Source: an uncultured Pelagibacteraceae bacterium
Lineage (GTDB): Bacteria; Pseudomonadota; Alphaproteobacteria; Pelagibacterales; Pelagibacteraceae
Direction: 5' to 3'
DNA length: 38,322 nt
Assembly: GCA_902554765.1 (NCBI GenBank)
Contig: CACDPY010000007.1
Coordinates: 1-38,322, forward strand
Shown here: positions 22,887 through 31,283 of the stretch, in pieces
How the letters are laid out: every line of letters starts with the position of its first letter
Numbering within the stretch: position 1 is the first letter of the stretch
Made by a program: the position numbers and the translations under genes
The notes under the pieces: generated by a model
The model's input: only the letters and a program-made list of their open reading frames with translations
Databases searched by the model: none
Told to the model about the DNA's origin: nothing

Positions 22887-23894
22887 TTATCTCGAATAAA
22901 ACTTTTCTGAAGTTTTAATTACATAATCCGCTATATGCTCTGTTGTTAGATATTTTTTTGTATGTTCTAAAAGATCTTTTCTATAATTATTTACCTCTGG
23001 AAATTCTTCTAATAATTTTTTTGAGTCATATTTTTTTTTGAATAAATGATATAAATATGAAGAAATTCTCTCAAAATTTAAAAACTTTTTTTTATAAATT
23101 CTAAAAGGATTTTCTTGACTGAGTATCCAAGAAAAATCCTCAAATATTTTCACTAATTTTTCCTTTGGAAGTTTTGTTAAAGTTTTATCAGGACAATTTT
23201 TTATATCTAATATTAATGGGATACATCCATTCATCAACATTTCATAATATCTTACTGCTTCCCACCAACCTCCATGCACATAAGTGACACCAAATAAACT
23301 ATCTTTCCACATATTGTAATAGTCATTTTCTTTTTTATAAATATAAGTCTTGTATCTGTGAGGTATTAACGGTGCTAAAATATTTTTAGGATTTAAATTT
23401 ATCTCATTAATAATTTTTCTTTTTGGAATGGTGACATTTATTGGAAAAACATTTGATTTTGTTTCTATTAATTCTCTTTTAAAGAAAATAATTTTTTCAT
23501 TTTTATTAAAATGTAAATTTATATTATCTTCACCATCAATTAATATTATTTTACTTTTAGACTTAAGAGATTGTTCAAAAAAAATGTTTGAACGTGTAAA
23601 TGAACCATAAATAATATAATCAAAAAAGTTGCTCTCTATCTTTTTTTTAATGTCAGTTCTATCGACAGAGTTGTAATTAGCTAAATTGTCATAATAGGTA
23701 AATCCGCTACCCCATAATTTTGAAATATCAAAAGATCTTTTGTTTATTTCATCTTTGTACATGTACCATGCACCCGGGTAATCGACGACATCTACGCCAT
23801 GATTTTCTCGTAAACCATGAAGTAAACTATCATTAATGATGTCATTTACTGCCTGTGCGTCATCTTTTAGATGTGTGAGAAAAAGAATTTTCAT
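22887..23894 (-). CDS. probable glycosyltransferase (exostosin-like), unassigned
   Basis: Cytoplasmic protein of 335 residues. The N-terminal MKILFLTHLKDDAQAVNDII has a GT-B style Rossmann start. The C-terminal half has the segment TYVHGGWWEAVRYYEMLMNGCIPLIL (shown in part by GWWEAVRYYEMLMNG), which resembles the nucleotide-sugar binding region of exostosin or GT4-like enzymes (R-x-Y-E-x-L-x-x-G-C-I-P). The substrate is unknown. It is followed in the same direction, after 77 bases, by the epimerase/cupin/methyltransferase fusion, and preceded on the other strand by a small lipoprotein. Confidence 0.6.
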   Translation of the reverse strand: MKILFLTHLKDDAQAVNDIINDSLLHGLRENHGVDVVDYPGAWYMYKDEINKRSFDISKLWGSGFTYYDNLANYNSVDRTDIKKKIESNFFDYIIYGSFTRSNIFFEQSLKSKSKIILIDGEDNINLHFNKNEKIIFFKRELIETKSNVFPINVTIPKRKIINEINLNPKNILAPLIPHRYKTYIYKKENDYYNMWKDSLFGVTYVHGGWWEAVRYYEMLMNGCIPLILDIKNCPDKTLTKLPKEKLVKIFEDFSWILSQENPFRIYKKKFLNFERISSYLYHLFKKKYDSKKLLEEFPEVNNYRKDLLEHTKKYLTTEHIADYVIKTSEKFYSR

Positions 23895-23924
23895 TAAATT
23901 TGATTATTATTAACACAATTTATC

Positions 23925-24077
23925 ATGAAAAAATATTTAGGATTAATTTTAATATTATTTATTTTTGTTTCTTGCCAATCAAATAAAGACTTTAATCGAA
24001 AGACTATTGAGTTAAATCCGAAAAAAAAAGGTGTTAAATACAAAATAACATCACCTTCAATCAAGATTATTGATTAA
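23925..24077 (+). CDS. small lipoprotein, unknown
   Basis: An ORF of 50 residues. The start MKKYLGLILILFIFVSCQSN is a clear lipoprotein signal (basic start, hydrophobic core, lipobox VSC at 15-17). The mature part is a short, basic, low-complexity tail (NPKKKGVKYKITS). It is divergent from the glycosyltransferase gene (30-base gap) and lies just upstream of the tRNA. No family recognised. Confidence 0.55.
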   Translation: MKKYLGLILILFIFVSCQSNKDFNRKTIELNPKKKGVKYKITSPSIKIID

Positions 24078-24126
24078 TTTGATATTGAATCACAAAGTAT
24101 TTCTAATATAAATCAGTTATATTTTT

Positions 24127-24203
24127 GGCGGGGTAGCTCAGTTGGTTAGAGCGCGGGACTCATAAGCCCGAGGTCAGTGGTTCGATCCCACTTCCCGCTA
24201 CCA
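24127..24203 (+). tRNA. tRNA-Met (CAT), elongator type
   Basis: A complete 77-base cloverleaf with an encoded CCA (24201-24203). The acceptor stem is GGCGGGG with TCCCGCT, including two G-T pairs. The D arm is GCTC/GAGC and the T arm AGTGG-TTCGATC-CCACT. The anticodon loop CTCATAA reads CAT. The C11-G24 pair in the D arm marks it as elongator rather than initiator, though lysidine-modified tRNA-Ile(CAT) cannot be strictly excluded. The top of the anticodon stem, A31 opposite G39, is unpaired. Its last base abuts the stop codon of the convergent rfbB gene. Confidence 0.9.
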
Positions 24204-25226
24204 TTATTTAATATTCAATCCTACTCTATTTACGATATCTTTTTTATTTAAAGTTTTAAAATAATCTAGATTATTTAAATACCACTCTAGAGTTTGTTTA
24301 AGCCCAGAACTAAAGTTTGTTTTGGGTTTCCATTTAAGTTCTTTAATAATTTTACTACTGTTGAGCGCATACCTTACATCGTGACCAGGTCTATCTTTTA
24401 CAAATTCAATTTTAACATTTTTACCTAATTTAATTTTTGATTTTGCAATTTTGATTAATTTTTTTGATATATCCAAATTGATTACATTTTTATTGGATCC
24501 GATATTATAAAAATTACCAATTTTTCCTTTTTCAAAAACTTTAATTAAGGCCTCGCAGTGATCTTTTACATATATCCATTCTCTAGAATTTAAACCTTTT
24601 CCATAAATAGGAAGTTTCTTATTCGTTATTATATTATAAATTAGTTTTGGAATTAATTTTTCAGGGTGTTGTTTAGGGCCATAATTATTTGAACAATTAG
24701 TTACAATTGCAGGTATTTTATAAGTTCTCACATAAGATGAAACTAAATGATCAGAGGATGCTTTAGATGCAGCATAAGGTGAGCTTGGATTATAAGGATA
24801 ATTTTCTTTTGTTCTCCCAGCTAATATATCGCCATAAACTTCATCAGTTGAAATATGAATTAATCTTGATTTTTTATTTTTGACTGAAAATTTTCGAAAA
24901 ATTTCTAAGATATTAAATACCCCAATTATATTACTTTGAATAAAACTTTTAGGACCATCAATTGATCTATCCACATGGGTTTCTGCTGCTAAATTAAAAA
25001 TACCAATTGGTCTATGCTTATTTATTATTTTAGCTAATTTTCTATTAGCAATGTCACATTTTATGAACGAATAGTTTTTATTCTTTTTCAATTCTTTTAC
25101 GTTGTAGAAATTTGAGGAATAGGTATTTTTATCAATATTAATTACTTTATATTTTTTTTCTAAAAGTAACTCTATTAAATTACTTCCAATAAAACCAAGG
25201 CCCCCTGTAACAATTACTTTTTTCAT
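24204..25226 (-). CDS. rfbB: dTDP-glucose 4,6-dehydratase
   Basis: SDR-family enzyme of 340 residues, converting dTDP-glucose to dTDP-4-keto-6-deoxyglucose. Visible are the NAD motif TGGLGFIGSNLIE (7-19), NLAAETHVDRSIDGP, the catalytic STDEVYGD and the YAASKASSDHL pair, then NNYGPKQHPEKLIP, all standard for RmlB/RfbB. No rmlA, rmlC or rmlD is present in the window. Its product may feed the epimerase/cupin/methyltransferase fusion 1.4 kb away on the same strand. The stop codon abuts the tRNA. Confidence 0.92.
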   Translation of the reverse strand: MKKVIVTGGLGFIGSNLIELLLEKKYKVINIDKNTYSSNFYNVKELKKNKNYSFIKCDIANRKLAKIINKHRPIGIFNLAAETHVDRSIDGPKSFIQSNIIGVFNILEIFRKFSVKNKKSRLIHISTDEVYGDILAGRTKENYPYNPSSPYAASKASSDHLVSSYVRTYKIPAIVTNCSNNYGPKQHPEKLIPKLIYNIITNKKLPIYGKGLNSREWIYVKDHCEALIKVFEKGKIGNFYNIGSNKNVINLDISKKLIKIAKSKIKLGKNVKIEFVKDRPGHDVRYALNSSKIIKELKWKPKTNFSSGLKQTLEWYLNNLDYFKTLNKKDIVNRVGLNIK

Positions 25227-25274
25227 TTAAGTTTTTTACAATATTAAAAATTAAAGTATATATGTGTCTACAAT

Positions 25275-26183
25275 ATGTATAATTTTAATAATTTGACAAT
25301 TGTAATAGTTACTTTTTTAACAGACAAAAAAACCCTTTTAAATTGTCTAAACTCAATTGATAACAAGGTAAAAGTAATTATTGTTGAAAATTCATCAAAA
25401 TTTAAAGATCGACACTTTTTTATTAATAAATTTAGCAATTTACAAATTTTTTGTACTGGAAAAAACTTAGGTTATGGAGGAGGAAATAATTATGGGTTGC
25501 AAAAAGTTAAAACTGATTATGGAATGATACTAAACCCTGATACAATTTTAGATAAATCTTTTTTTAGAAACATTAATCCTTTATTAAATAATAAAAGTTT
25601 TTCTCTCATAGGATGCGAGCTAATCGATAATAGCACTTATATGACGGGTGGTTTTTTTAATGAGAAAAAAAATGAAACATTTAGAAGAGAATTTTTAACA
25701 AATGAGAGAAAAAATTTAACTAAGGTTGATTGGATAGCTGGATGCTCAATTTTGTTAAATTTAAGGAAGATTAAAAAGAAAAAAATATTTGACGAAAATT
25801 TCTTTCTCTATTTTGAAGAATTTGATTTTTGTCAGTTATTAAAAAAAGAAAATCATCAAGTTTATATCTCTAAATCTTTAAAAATACACCACCTTGGATT
25901 TAAAAGTTCAACATTGAAAGTTAATGATTTTAAGGCAGAAGCAGAAAAACTAAGAAATTGGCATTACATGTGGTCACAATTCTATTATTATAAAAAAAAT
26001 TATGGCTTTATAAGTGCTTTTTTTAAATTAATAGGAAAATTATTTAAATCTTTATCAAAAACTTTTATTTACCAAATTATTTTTGATCAAAGAAATAAAA
26101 ATAAATATCTCTATCGTTCATTAGGATTAATTTCCTCAATGTTTGGATTTAAATCTTCTTATAGGGGTAAATTTTTTAATTAG
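25275..26183 (+). CDS. family 2 glycosyltransferase (rhamnosyltransferase-like)
   Basis: Protein of 302 residues with a GT-A fold. The N-terminal LTIVIVTFLTDKKTLLNCLN, the GYGGGNNYGL motif, the DxD-like LNPDT and the C-terminal DENFFLYFEEFDFCQLLKK, then LKIHHLGFKSS, are typical of WbbL-like GT2 enzymes that add rhamnose or similar sugars. It probably acts at the cytoplasmic face of the membrane. It is divergent from rfbB (48-base gap), and its last 4 bases overlap the convergent apt. Confidence 0.85.
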   Translation: MYNFNNLTIVIVTFLTDKKTLLNCLNSIDNKVKVIIVENSSKFKDRHFFINKFSNLQIFCTGKNLGYGGGNNYGLQKVKTDYGMILNPDTILDKSFFRNINPLLNNKSFSLIGCELIDNSTYMTGGFFNEKKNETFRREFLTNERKNLTKVDWIAGCSILLNLRKIKKKKIFDENFFLYFEEFDFCQLLKKENHQVYISKSLKIHHLGFKSSTLKVNDFKAEAEKLRNWHYMWSQFYYYKKNYGFISAFFKLIGKLFKSLSKTFIYQIIFDQRNKNKYLYRSLGLISSMFGFKSSYRGKFFN

Positions 26184-26707
26184 TGTCCTGGAAATTCAAT
26201 TAAATTTTCAACTTTATAACCTTTTTTAATTAAATTATCTGAACCTTTGAGATCAAAAAGATTAATAACAAAAACAAAACAAGCAACATTTCCACCCGAC
26301 ATCTCAACCAATTTAGCAGCTGCTTCAGCTGTGCCGCCTGTAGCTATTAAATCATCAATAATCAAAACCTTATCATTTTTGTTTATAGAATCTTTGTGAA
26401 CCTCTATAGTTGCAGTACCATATTCAAGTTCAAAATCAATTGAGTGTACTTCAGCTGGTAATTTATTTTTTTTTCTTAGCATTATAAAAGGTTTATTAAG
26501 CAGATAAGACACTGCAGATGCAAAAACAAAACCTCTTGATTCTATTGCAGCAATTTTATTAAATTCAAAATTTTCGGATTTATTAATAATTTGATCAATT
26601 GTTTCTTTAAAAGCTTTTTCATCTTTGATTAAGGTTGTTATATCTCTGAACAAAATACCTTTTTTTGGGTAATCTTGAATTGATCTAATATGTTCTTTTA
26701 AATTCAT
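26180..26707 (-). CDS. apt: adenine phosphoribosyltransferase
   Basis: Cytoplasmic purine salvage enzyme of 175 residues, making AMP from adenine and PRPP. The PRPP motif VLIIDDLIATGGTAEA (113-128) and the adenine-site segment IESRGFVFASAVSYLL (55-70) are intact, and the length is normal. It is divergent from mtnP (41-base gap), which releases adenine from methylthioadenosine. Shared control with the MTA salvage operon is therefore plausible. Confidence 0.94.
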   Translation of the reverse strand: MNLKEHIRSIQDYPKKGILFRDITTLIKDEKAFKETIDQIINKSENFEFNKIAAIESRGFVFASAVSYLLNKPFIMLRKKNKLPAEVHSIDFELEYGTATIEVHKDSINKNDKVLIIDDLIATGGTAEAAAKLVEMSGGNVACFVFVINLFDLKGSDNLIKKGYKVENLIEFPGH

Positions 26708-26748
26708 AATAGTTATTTATAAATATATTGATAAATTAATTTTTTAAC

Positions 26749-27621
26749 ATGACAATAAATAAATTAGCTATAATTGGTGGGAGTGGTCTCTATGATGTGG
26801 AAGAATTTAAAGATCGTGAGTTATTAGATATTAACACTCCATGGGGAAAGCCTTCTGATCAAATTCTAAAAACTAAATTTAATAATAAAGAGGTATTTTT
26901 TTTACCTAGGCATGGAAGAGGTCACTATATTTCACCAACAAATATAAATTTTAGAGCAAATATTGACGCTCTAAAACAATTGGGTGTCACAGATATTATT
27001 TCAGTTTCAGCTGTTGGTTCTTTAAAGGAAGATTTGCCACCTGGTAAATTTGTTATTGTAGATCAGTTTATCGACAGAACTTTTGCTAGAAAAAAAACAT
27101 TTTTTGATGAAGAAATAGTAGCTCATGTTTCAATGGCCCATCCAACGACGGTAGGTTTAATGAATGCTTGTGAGGAGGCAATTAAAAAAGAAAAAATAGA
27201 ATATCAAAGAGGAGGAACTTATGTTGTTATGGAAGGCCCTCAATTTTCTACATTAGCTGAGTCAAATTTATATAGATCTTGGAAAGCAGATGTAATTGGA
27301 ATGACTAATATGCCAGAAGCAAAATTAGCCAGAGAAGCTGAAATAAGATATGCATCTGTTTCAATGGTAACGGATTACGATTGTTGGCATCCTGATCATG
27401 AAAATGTTGATGTTCAACAGGTCATTAAAGTTCTTTTGGGAAATGCTGCTAAAGCAAAGAATATGATAAAAAATTTAATAGAAAATTTTGAAAATCATAT
27501 TGATCCAAAAGATCCAACTAATAATTGTTTAGATGTTGCAATAATAACTGCTCCAGAAAAAAGAACAAAAAAGACCATTGATAAACTTAAAACAGTTGCA
27601 GGTAGAGTTTTAAATAAATGA
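26749..27621 (+). CDS. mtnP: S-methyl-5'-thioadenosine phosphorylase
   Basis: Protein of 290 residues cleaving MTA with phosphate to adenine and 5-methylthioribose-1-phosphate. The phosphate and ribose sites are visible in IIGGSGLYDVEEF, RHGRGHYISPTNINFRANI and YVVMEGPQFSTLAESNLYR, with EAKLAREAEIRYASVSMVTDYD at the base-binding end. The use of a phosphorylase rather than a hydrolytic nucleosidase means no kinase (MtnK) is needed. Its stop overlaps mtnA (ATGA), showing tight coupling. Confidence 0.94.
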   Translation: MTINKLAIIGGSGLYDVEEFKDRELLDINTPWGKPSDQILKTKFNNKEVFFLPRHGRGHYISPTNINFRANIDALKQLGVTDIISVSAVGSLKEDLPPGKFVIVDQFIDRTFARKKTFFDEEIVAHVSMAHPTTVGLMNACEEAIKKEKIEYQRGGTYVVMEGPQFSTLAESNLYRSWKADVIGMTNMPEAKLAREAEIRYASVSMVTDYDCWHPDHENVDVQQVIKVLLGNAAKAKNMIKNLIENFENHIDPKDPTNNCLDVAIITAPEKRTKKTIDKLKTVAGRVLNK

Positions 27622-28688
27622 AAATTGAAGGTAAAGAATATCGTACAATTTGGTTTGAAAACAATATTGTTAAAATAATCGATCAAACAAAACTTCCACA
27701 TCAATTTATTATAAAGGATCTAATAACAATAAATGATGCAATAAATGCAATTAAAACAATGGAAGTTAGAGGTGCGCCTTTGATAGGAGCTACAGCCGCT
27801 TACGGATTAGTCTTAGCAATTTTAGAAAATAATGATCAATCGTTTTTAAAGAAATCTTCAGAAAATTTAATAAGTTCAAGACCAACAGCTATAAATTTAA
27901 AATGGGCAGTTGATAGGATGATGAAAAAATTATCAGGCGTTAATAGTGATAAAATTTTAAAAATAGCTCTTAATGAAGCAAAAGAAATTTGTGAAGAAGA
28001 CATAAAATTTTGTGAAAATATTGGATTAAATGGTCTTAAAATAATTGAGGATATTTATAATAAAAAAAAAGATACAGTTAATATATTAACTCATTGTAAT
28101 GCAGGTTGGCTTGCAACAATAAATTGGGGGACTGCAACTTCTCCAATTTATCATGCACACAAAAAAGGTATTCCAGTTCATGTTTGGACAGATGAAACAA
28201 GACCAAGAAATCAAGGAGCTAACTTAACTTCATATGAATTAAATGAAGAAGGAATTAAAAATACAATCATAGTAGATAATACAGGTGGTATTTTAATGCA
28301 AAGAGGTGAAGTTGATATGTGTATTGTTGGAACAGATAGAACTTTATCTAATGGAGATGTTTGCAATAAAGTTGGAACTTATCTTAAAGCTTTAGCTGCA
28401 CATGATAATAATATTCCTTTCTATGTAGCCCTTCCAAGCTCAACAATTGACTGGAATACAAAAGATCATAAAGATATTCCTATTGAAGAGAGAAATTCAA
28501 AGGAATTATCTCAAGTTGAAGGTTTAGATGAAAAGGGAAATATTAAGAAAATACAAATTTATCCAAAAAAAAGCAAATCTATGAATTTAGCATTTGATGT
28601 TACACCTGCAAAATATGTCACTGGATTAATAACTGAAAAGGGTATTTGTGATGCATCAACAGAGGGATTGAGAAATTTATTTAAATGA
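27618..28688 (+). CDS. mtnA: methylthioribose-1-phosphate isomerase
   Basis: Cytoplasmic protein of 356 residues in the eIF-2B-alpha-like fold. It converts methylthioribose-1-phosphate to methylthioribulose-1-phosphate. Key parts are MEVRGAPLIGATAAYG (about 49-64), the catalytic cysteine in THCNAGWLAT, and the catalytic aspartate in VGTDRTLSNGDVCNKVGTY. The substrate comes from MtnP, encoded directly upstream with a 4-base overlap, and the product is passed to the aldolase encoded downstream (another ATGA overlap). Confidence 0.94.
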   Translation: MKIEGKEYRTIWFENNIVKIIDQTKLPHQFIIKDLITINDAINAIKTMEVRGAPLIGATAAYGLVLAILENNDQSFLKKSSENLISSRPTAINLKWAVDRMMKKLSGVNSDKILKIALNEAKEICEEDIKFCENIGLNGLKIIEDIYNKKKDTVNILTHCNAGWLATINWGTATSPIYHAHKKGIPVHVWTDETRPRNQGANLTSYELNEEGIKNTIIVDNTGGILMQRGEVDMCIVGTDRTLSNGDVCNKVGTYLKALAAHDNNIPFYVALPSSTIDWNTKDHKDIPIEERNSKELSQVEGLDEKGNIKKIQIYPKKSKSMNLAFDVTPAKYVTGLITEKGICDASTEGLRNLFK

Positions 28689-29341
28689 AAAATTTAGATC
28701 AAAGAAACAAGATTATTGAATATTCTTTAAAACTAAATTCTACAAATCTTTCACCACTTAGATCAGGCAACATATCTATGCGATCTAAAGAAGCTGAAAA
28801 AGATGGATATTTAATTACTCCTTCAGGAAAAAAATATGAATCATTAAAACCTGAAGATATTGTTTTTATGGGTCTTAATGAGGAAGAAAAAAAGAATGAG
28901 TTAGAAAACAAACCATCATCTGAATGGAGATTCCATCGAGATATTTATATAAACAAAAAGAATGCAGAAGCCATTGTTCACGCTCATTCTCCACACGCAA
29001 CAGCTGTATCTTCACATGGAAAATCAATACCACCATTTCATTACATGATTGCACTTGCAGGAGGTGAAGACATTAAATGCGCTGAATATGCTACCTTTGG
29101 AACAGATGAGCTTTCTAGCAATATAATTAAAGCTTTAGAAAATAGGAGTGCTTGTCTAATGTCTAATCACGGCCAGGTTGCTTTTGGAAAAAATTTAGAC
29201 CAAGCTTTTGAACTCGCACAAGAGATAGAAAATATTTGTCATCAATACACTATTGCTCTAAAGTTAGGAAATCCTAAGATTCTTTCATTTGAAGAAATGA
29301 AAAAAGTTTTAGAGAAAGCTAAAGATTATAAAAAAGGGTAA
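28685..29341 (+). CDS. class II aldolase, probable methylthioribulose-1-phosphate aldolase
   Basis: Zinc-dependent protein of 218 residues, FucA/AraD fold. The ligands are visible in VHAHSPHAT (His 99 and 101) and SNHGQ (His 162), with the acid/base glutamate in SEWRFHRD (Glu 80). MtnB dehydratases share this fold. However, the FucA-like spacing and the absence of mtnC, mtnD and mtnE downstream favour the DHAP-shunt aldolase (Ald2), which yields DHAP and methylthioacetaldehyde. Its start overlaps mtnA (ATGA), and the SpeD-SpeE gene follows after one base. Dehydratase activity cannot be excluded from sequence. Confidence 0.8.
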   Translation: MKNLDQRNKIIEYSLKLNSTNLSPLRSGNISMRSKEAEKDGYLITPSGKKYESLKPEDIVFMGLNEEEKKNELENKPSSEWRFHRDIYINKKNAEAIVHAHSPHATAVSSHGKSIPPFHYMIALAGGEDIKCAEYATFGTDELSSNIIKALENRSACLMSNHGQVAFGKNLDQAFELAQEIENICHQYTIALKLGNPKILSFEEMKKVLEKAKDYKKG

Positions 29342-29342
29342 G

Positions 29343-30383
29343 ATGATAAAAGTTGGGGAGCATATTACTTTAGATATAATTGGGACTACCAAAGAGTATG
29401 ACCCGTCTGTCTATGAAAGAGTTATTAATCAGATAGCTAAAGCAGCAAACGTAACGATATTAAATATTTCAAAATATAAGTTTGAACCTCAAGGTTTTAC
29501 AATTCTAGCTCTTTTAGCTGAAAGTCATATAAGTTTTCATACTTTTCCTGAGCATGGAATAATTAGTTTTGACTTTTTTACATGTGGAAAAATTAGTCCA
29601 TCAGTAGCAATTGATATAATCAAAAAAGAATTTAAGCACAAAAGAATTGTTAAAAAAGAATTCAATAGAGATACAAAATCTCTTTATCATGACATTTATA
29701 GTTCACCAGGTTTACAAAAATCATATGTAGTTAATGATGTTTTAGAAGATTTTAAATCAAAAGTTGGACAACATATTGAAATCTTAGATTTAGAACAATT
29801 TGGTAAATCATTATTTATTGATGGCGAAATACAAGTGGCCTCATCTGACGAACATTTATATAGTTCAACTTTTGTTGGTGCGGGTTTGAAATTGAATAAA
29901 AACAATGACAGGGCTGCTATTATAGGAGGTGGTGATGGTGGGGTTGCTAGAGAATGTATTTCAAAAAAATTTAATTTTATAGATTGGTTTGAATTAGATC
30001 CAGAAGTTGTTGAAGTATGCAACAATCATTTAGGAGAGATTGGGAAAAAATCGACAGAAAAAAATTCAGTAAAATGTGTTTGGGGAGATGCTTTTCATAG
30101 TATTAAATCTGTTGAGGATGATGCTTATGATCATATTTTTGTGGATCTTAATGATGACCAATTTTGTATTGATTTAGCCTCAAAAAATATGGACTCATTG
30201 GTAAGAATTTTAAAACCAAAAGGTGTAATAACTGCTCAAGTGGGTAGCCAAGATAAAAAACCCCAGCAAGTTGAAAACTGGCTTAACGTTTTCAACCATC
30301 ATTTTGGTAATACCAATTTATCTAGAGTTTATATACCAAGTTTTGATTGTTCTTGGAATTTCTCTTCTTCGATAAATCACTAA
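29343..30383 (+). CDS. SpeD-SpeE fusion: SAM decarboxylase and spermidine synthase
   Basis: Bifunctional protein of 346 residues. The N-terminal part (about 1-120) is a prokaryotic pyruvoyl-dependent SAM decarboxylase with the self-cleavage site AESHISFHTFPEHG (Glu 60-Ser 61), His 66 and Cys 81. The remainder (about 126-346) is an aminopropyltransferase with FIDGEIQVASSDEHLY, the SAM-type GGGDGG (195-200) and the catalytic region HIFVDLNDDQ (264-273). Decarboxylated SAM can be used directly by the second domain, and MTA is the by-product that the upstream genes recycle. The pyruvoyl cleavage inside a fused chain implies the mature enzyme is made of two chains. Polyamine product uncertain. Confidence 0.9.
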   Translation: MIKVGEHITLDIIGTTKEYDPSVYERVINQIAKAANVTILNISKYKFEPQGFTILALLAESHISFHTFPEHGIISFDFFTCGKISPSVAIDIIKKEFKHKRIVKKEFNRDTKSLYHDIYSSPGLQKSYVVNDVLEDFKSKVGQHIEILDLEQFGKSLFIDGEIQVASSDEHLYSSTFVGAGLKLNKNNDRAAIIGGGDGGVARECISKKFNFIDWFELDPEVVEVCNNHLGEIGKKSTEKNSVKCVWGDAFHSIKSVEDDAYDHIFVDLNDDQFCIDLASKNMDSLVRILKPKGVITAQVGSQDKKPQQVENWLNVFNHHFGNTNLSRVYIPSFDCSWNFSSSINH

Positions 30384-30443
30384 TTTTATCTTTTTTAAAT
30401 CTCTAATTTATGAAATACTATTTTTTTATTAAAGGAGATCATA

Positions 30444-31271
30444 ATGAATATATTTAAAAAAACTATTTTTTCAGTTTTGCTTTCTTTATTAGTTATGGGA
30501 AATGTTTATGCTGATAAAATAAGAATTGGAACAGAAGGCGCTTATCCTCCATGGAATTCAAAAGATGAGTCTGGTAAATTAATTGGATTTGAAGTGGAGC
30601 TAGCTTACACTCTTTGTAGATATATTGGAGAACAATGTACAATAGTTGAGCAAGATTGGGATGGAATGATACCAGCATTAATCATGAGAAAATTTGATGC
30701 GATAATGGCAGGTATGTCAATTACAGCTGAAAGACAAAAAGCGATTAGCTTTTCTCAAGGTTATGCAGATGAAGTTGCATCTTTAGCTGTTATGAAAGGT
30801 TCAAGTCTTGAAGGTTTAGATACTCCAGCAGGAATTAATTTAACTAAACCTAACGCATCTGCAAAAAAAGCATTAAAAACTCTCACAACAGCATTAGCAG
30901 GTAAAACTGTTTGTGTACAAACTGCTACAATTCATCAAAATTTTTTAGACTCTGGTGACGTGGGTAAAGTGAATGTGAGAACATATAAAACGCAAGATGA
31001 AGTTAATCTAGATTTAGCTTCAGGAAGATGTGATGCTGCATTAGCTGCCGCTGTCGCATTTAGCGATTATGCAGAAAAATCTGGTAAGCCAGTAGTTTTA
31101 ACTGGACCAACTTTTTCAGGAGGTGCATTTGGTAATGGTGTTGGAGTAGGTATTAGAAAAGATGATACTGAACTTTTAAAAAAGTTTAACAACGCAATTA
31201 ATCAAGCGAGAAAGAACGGAGATATTAGTAGAATAGCCACTAAATGGTTCGGTTTCGACGCTTCTATGTAA
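30444..31271 (+). CDS. polar amino-acid ABC transporter, periplasmic binding protein (HisJ/ArgT-like)
   Basis: Protein of 275 residues with a signal peptide (1-23, ending VYA). The mature start KIRIGTEGAYPPWNSKDE and GFEVELAYTLCRYIG, then WDGMIPALIMRKFDAIMAGM and ITAERQKAISFS, are typical of the PBPb family that binds basic or opine-type amino acids. A strong ribosome site (AAAGGAG) lies 6 bases before the ATG. A perfect hairpin follows its stop, before the two permease genes. Ligand could be arginine, lysine, histidine or a related compound. Confidence 0.88.
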   Translation: MNIFKKTIFSVLLSLLVMGNVYADKIRIGTEGAYPPWNSKDESGKLIGFEVELAYTLCRYIGEQCTIVEQDWDGMIPALIMRKFDAIMAGMSITAERQKAISFSQGYADEVASLAVMKGSSLEGLDTPAGINLTKPNASAKKALKTLTTALAGKTVCVQTATIHQNFLDSGDVGKVNVRTYKTQDEVNLDLASGRCDAALAAAVAFSDYAEKSGKPVVLTGPTFSGGAFGNGVGVGIRKDDTELLKKFNNAINQARKNGDISRIATKWFGFDASM

Positions 31272-31283
31272 TTAATTTTAGAT

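Noticed and set aside
24127..24203. Initiator tRNA-Met
   Set aside because: The D arm has C11-G24 and the acceptor starts G1-T72. Initiators have A11-T24 (or similar) and a mismatched C1-A72, and the three G-C pairs are not next to the loop.
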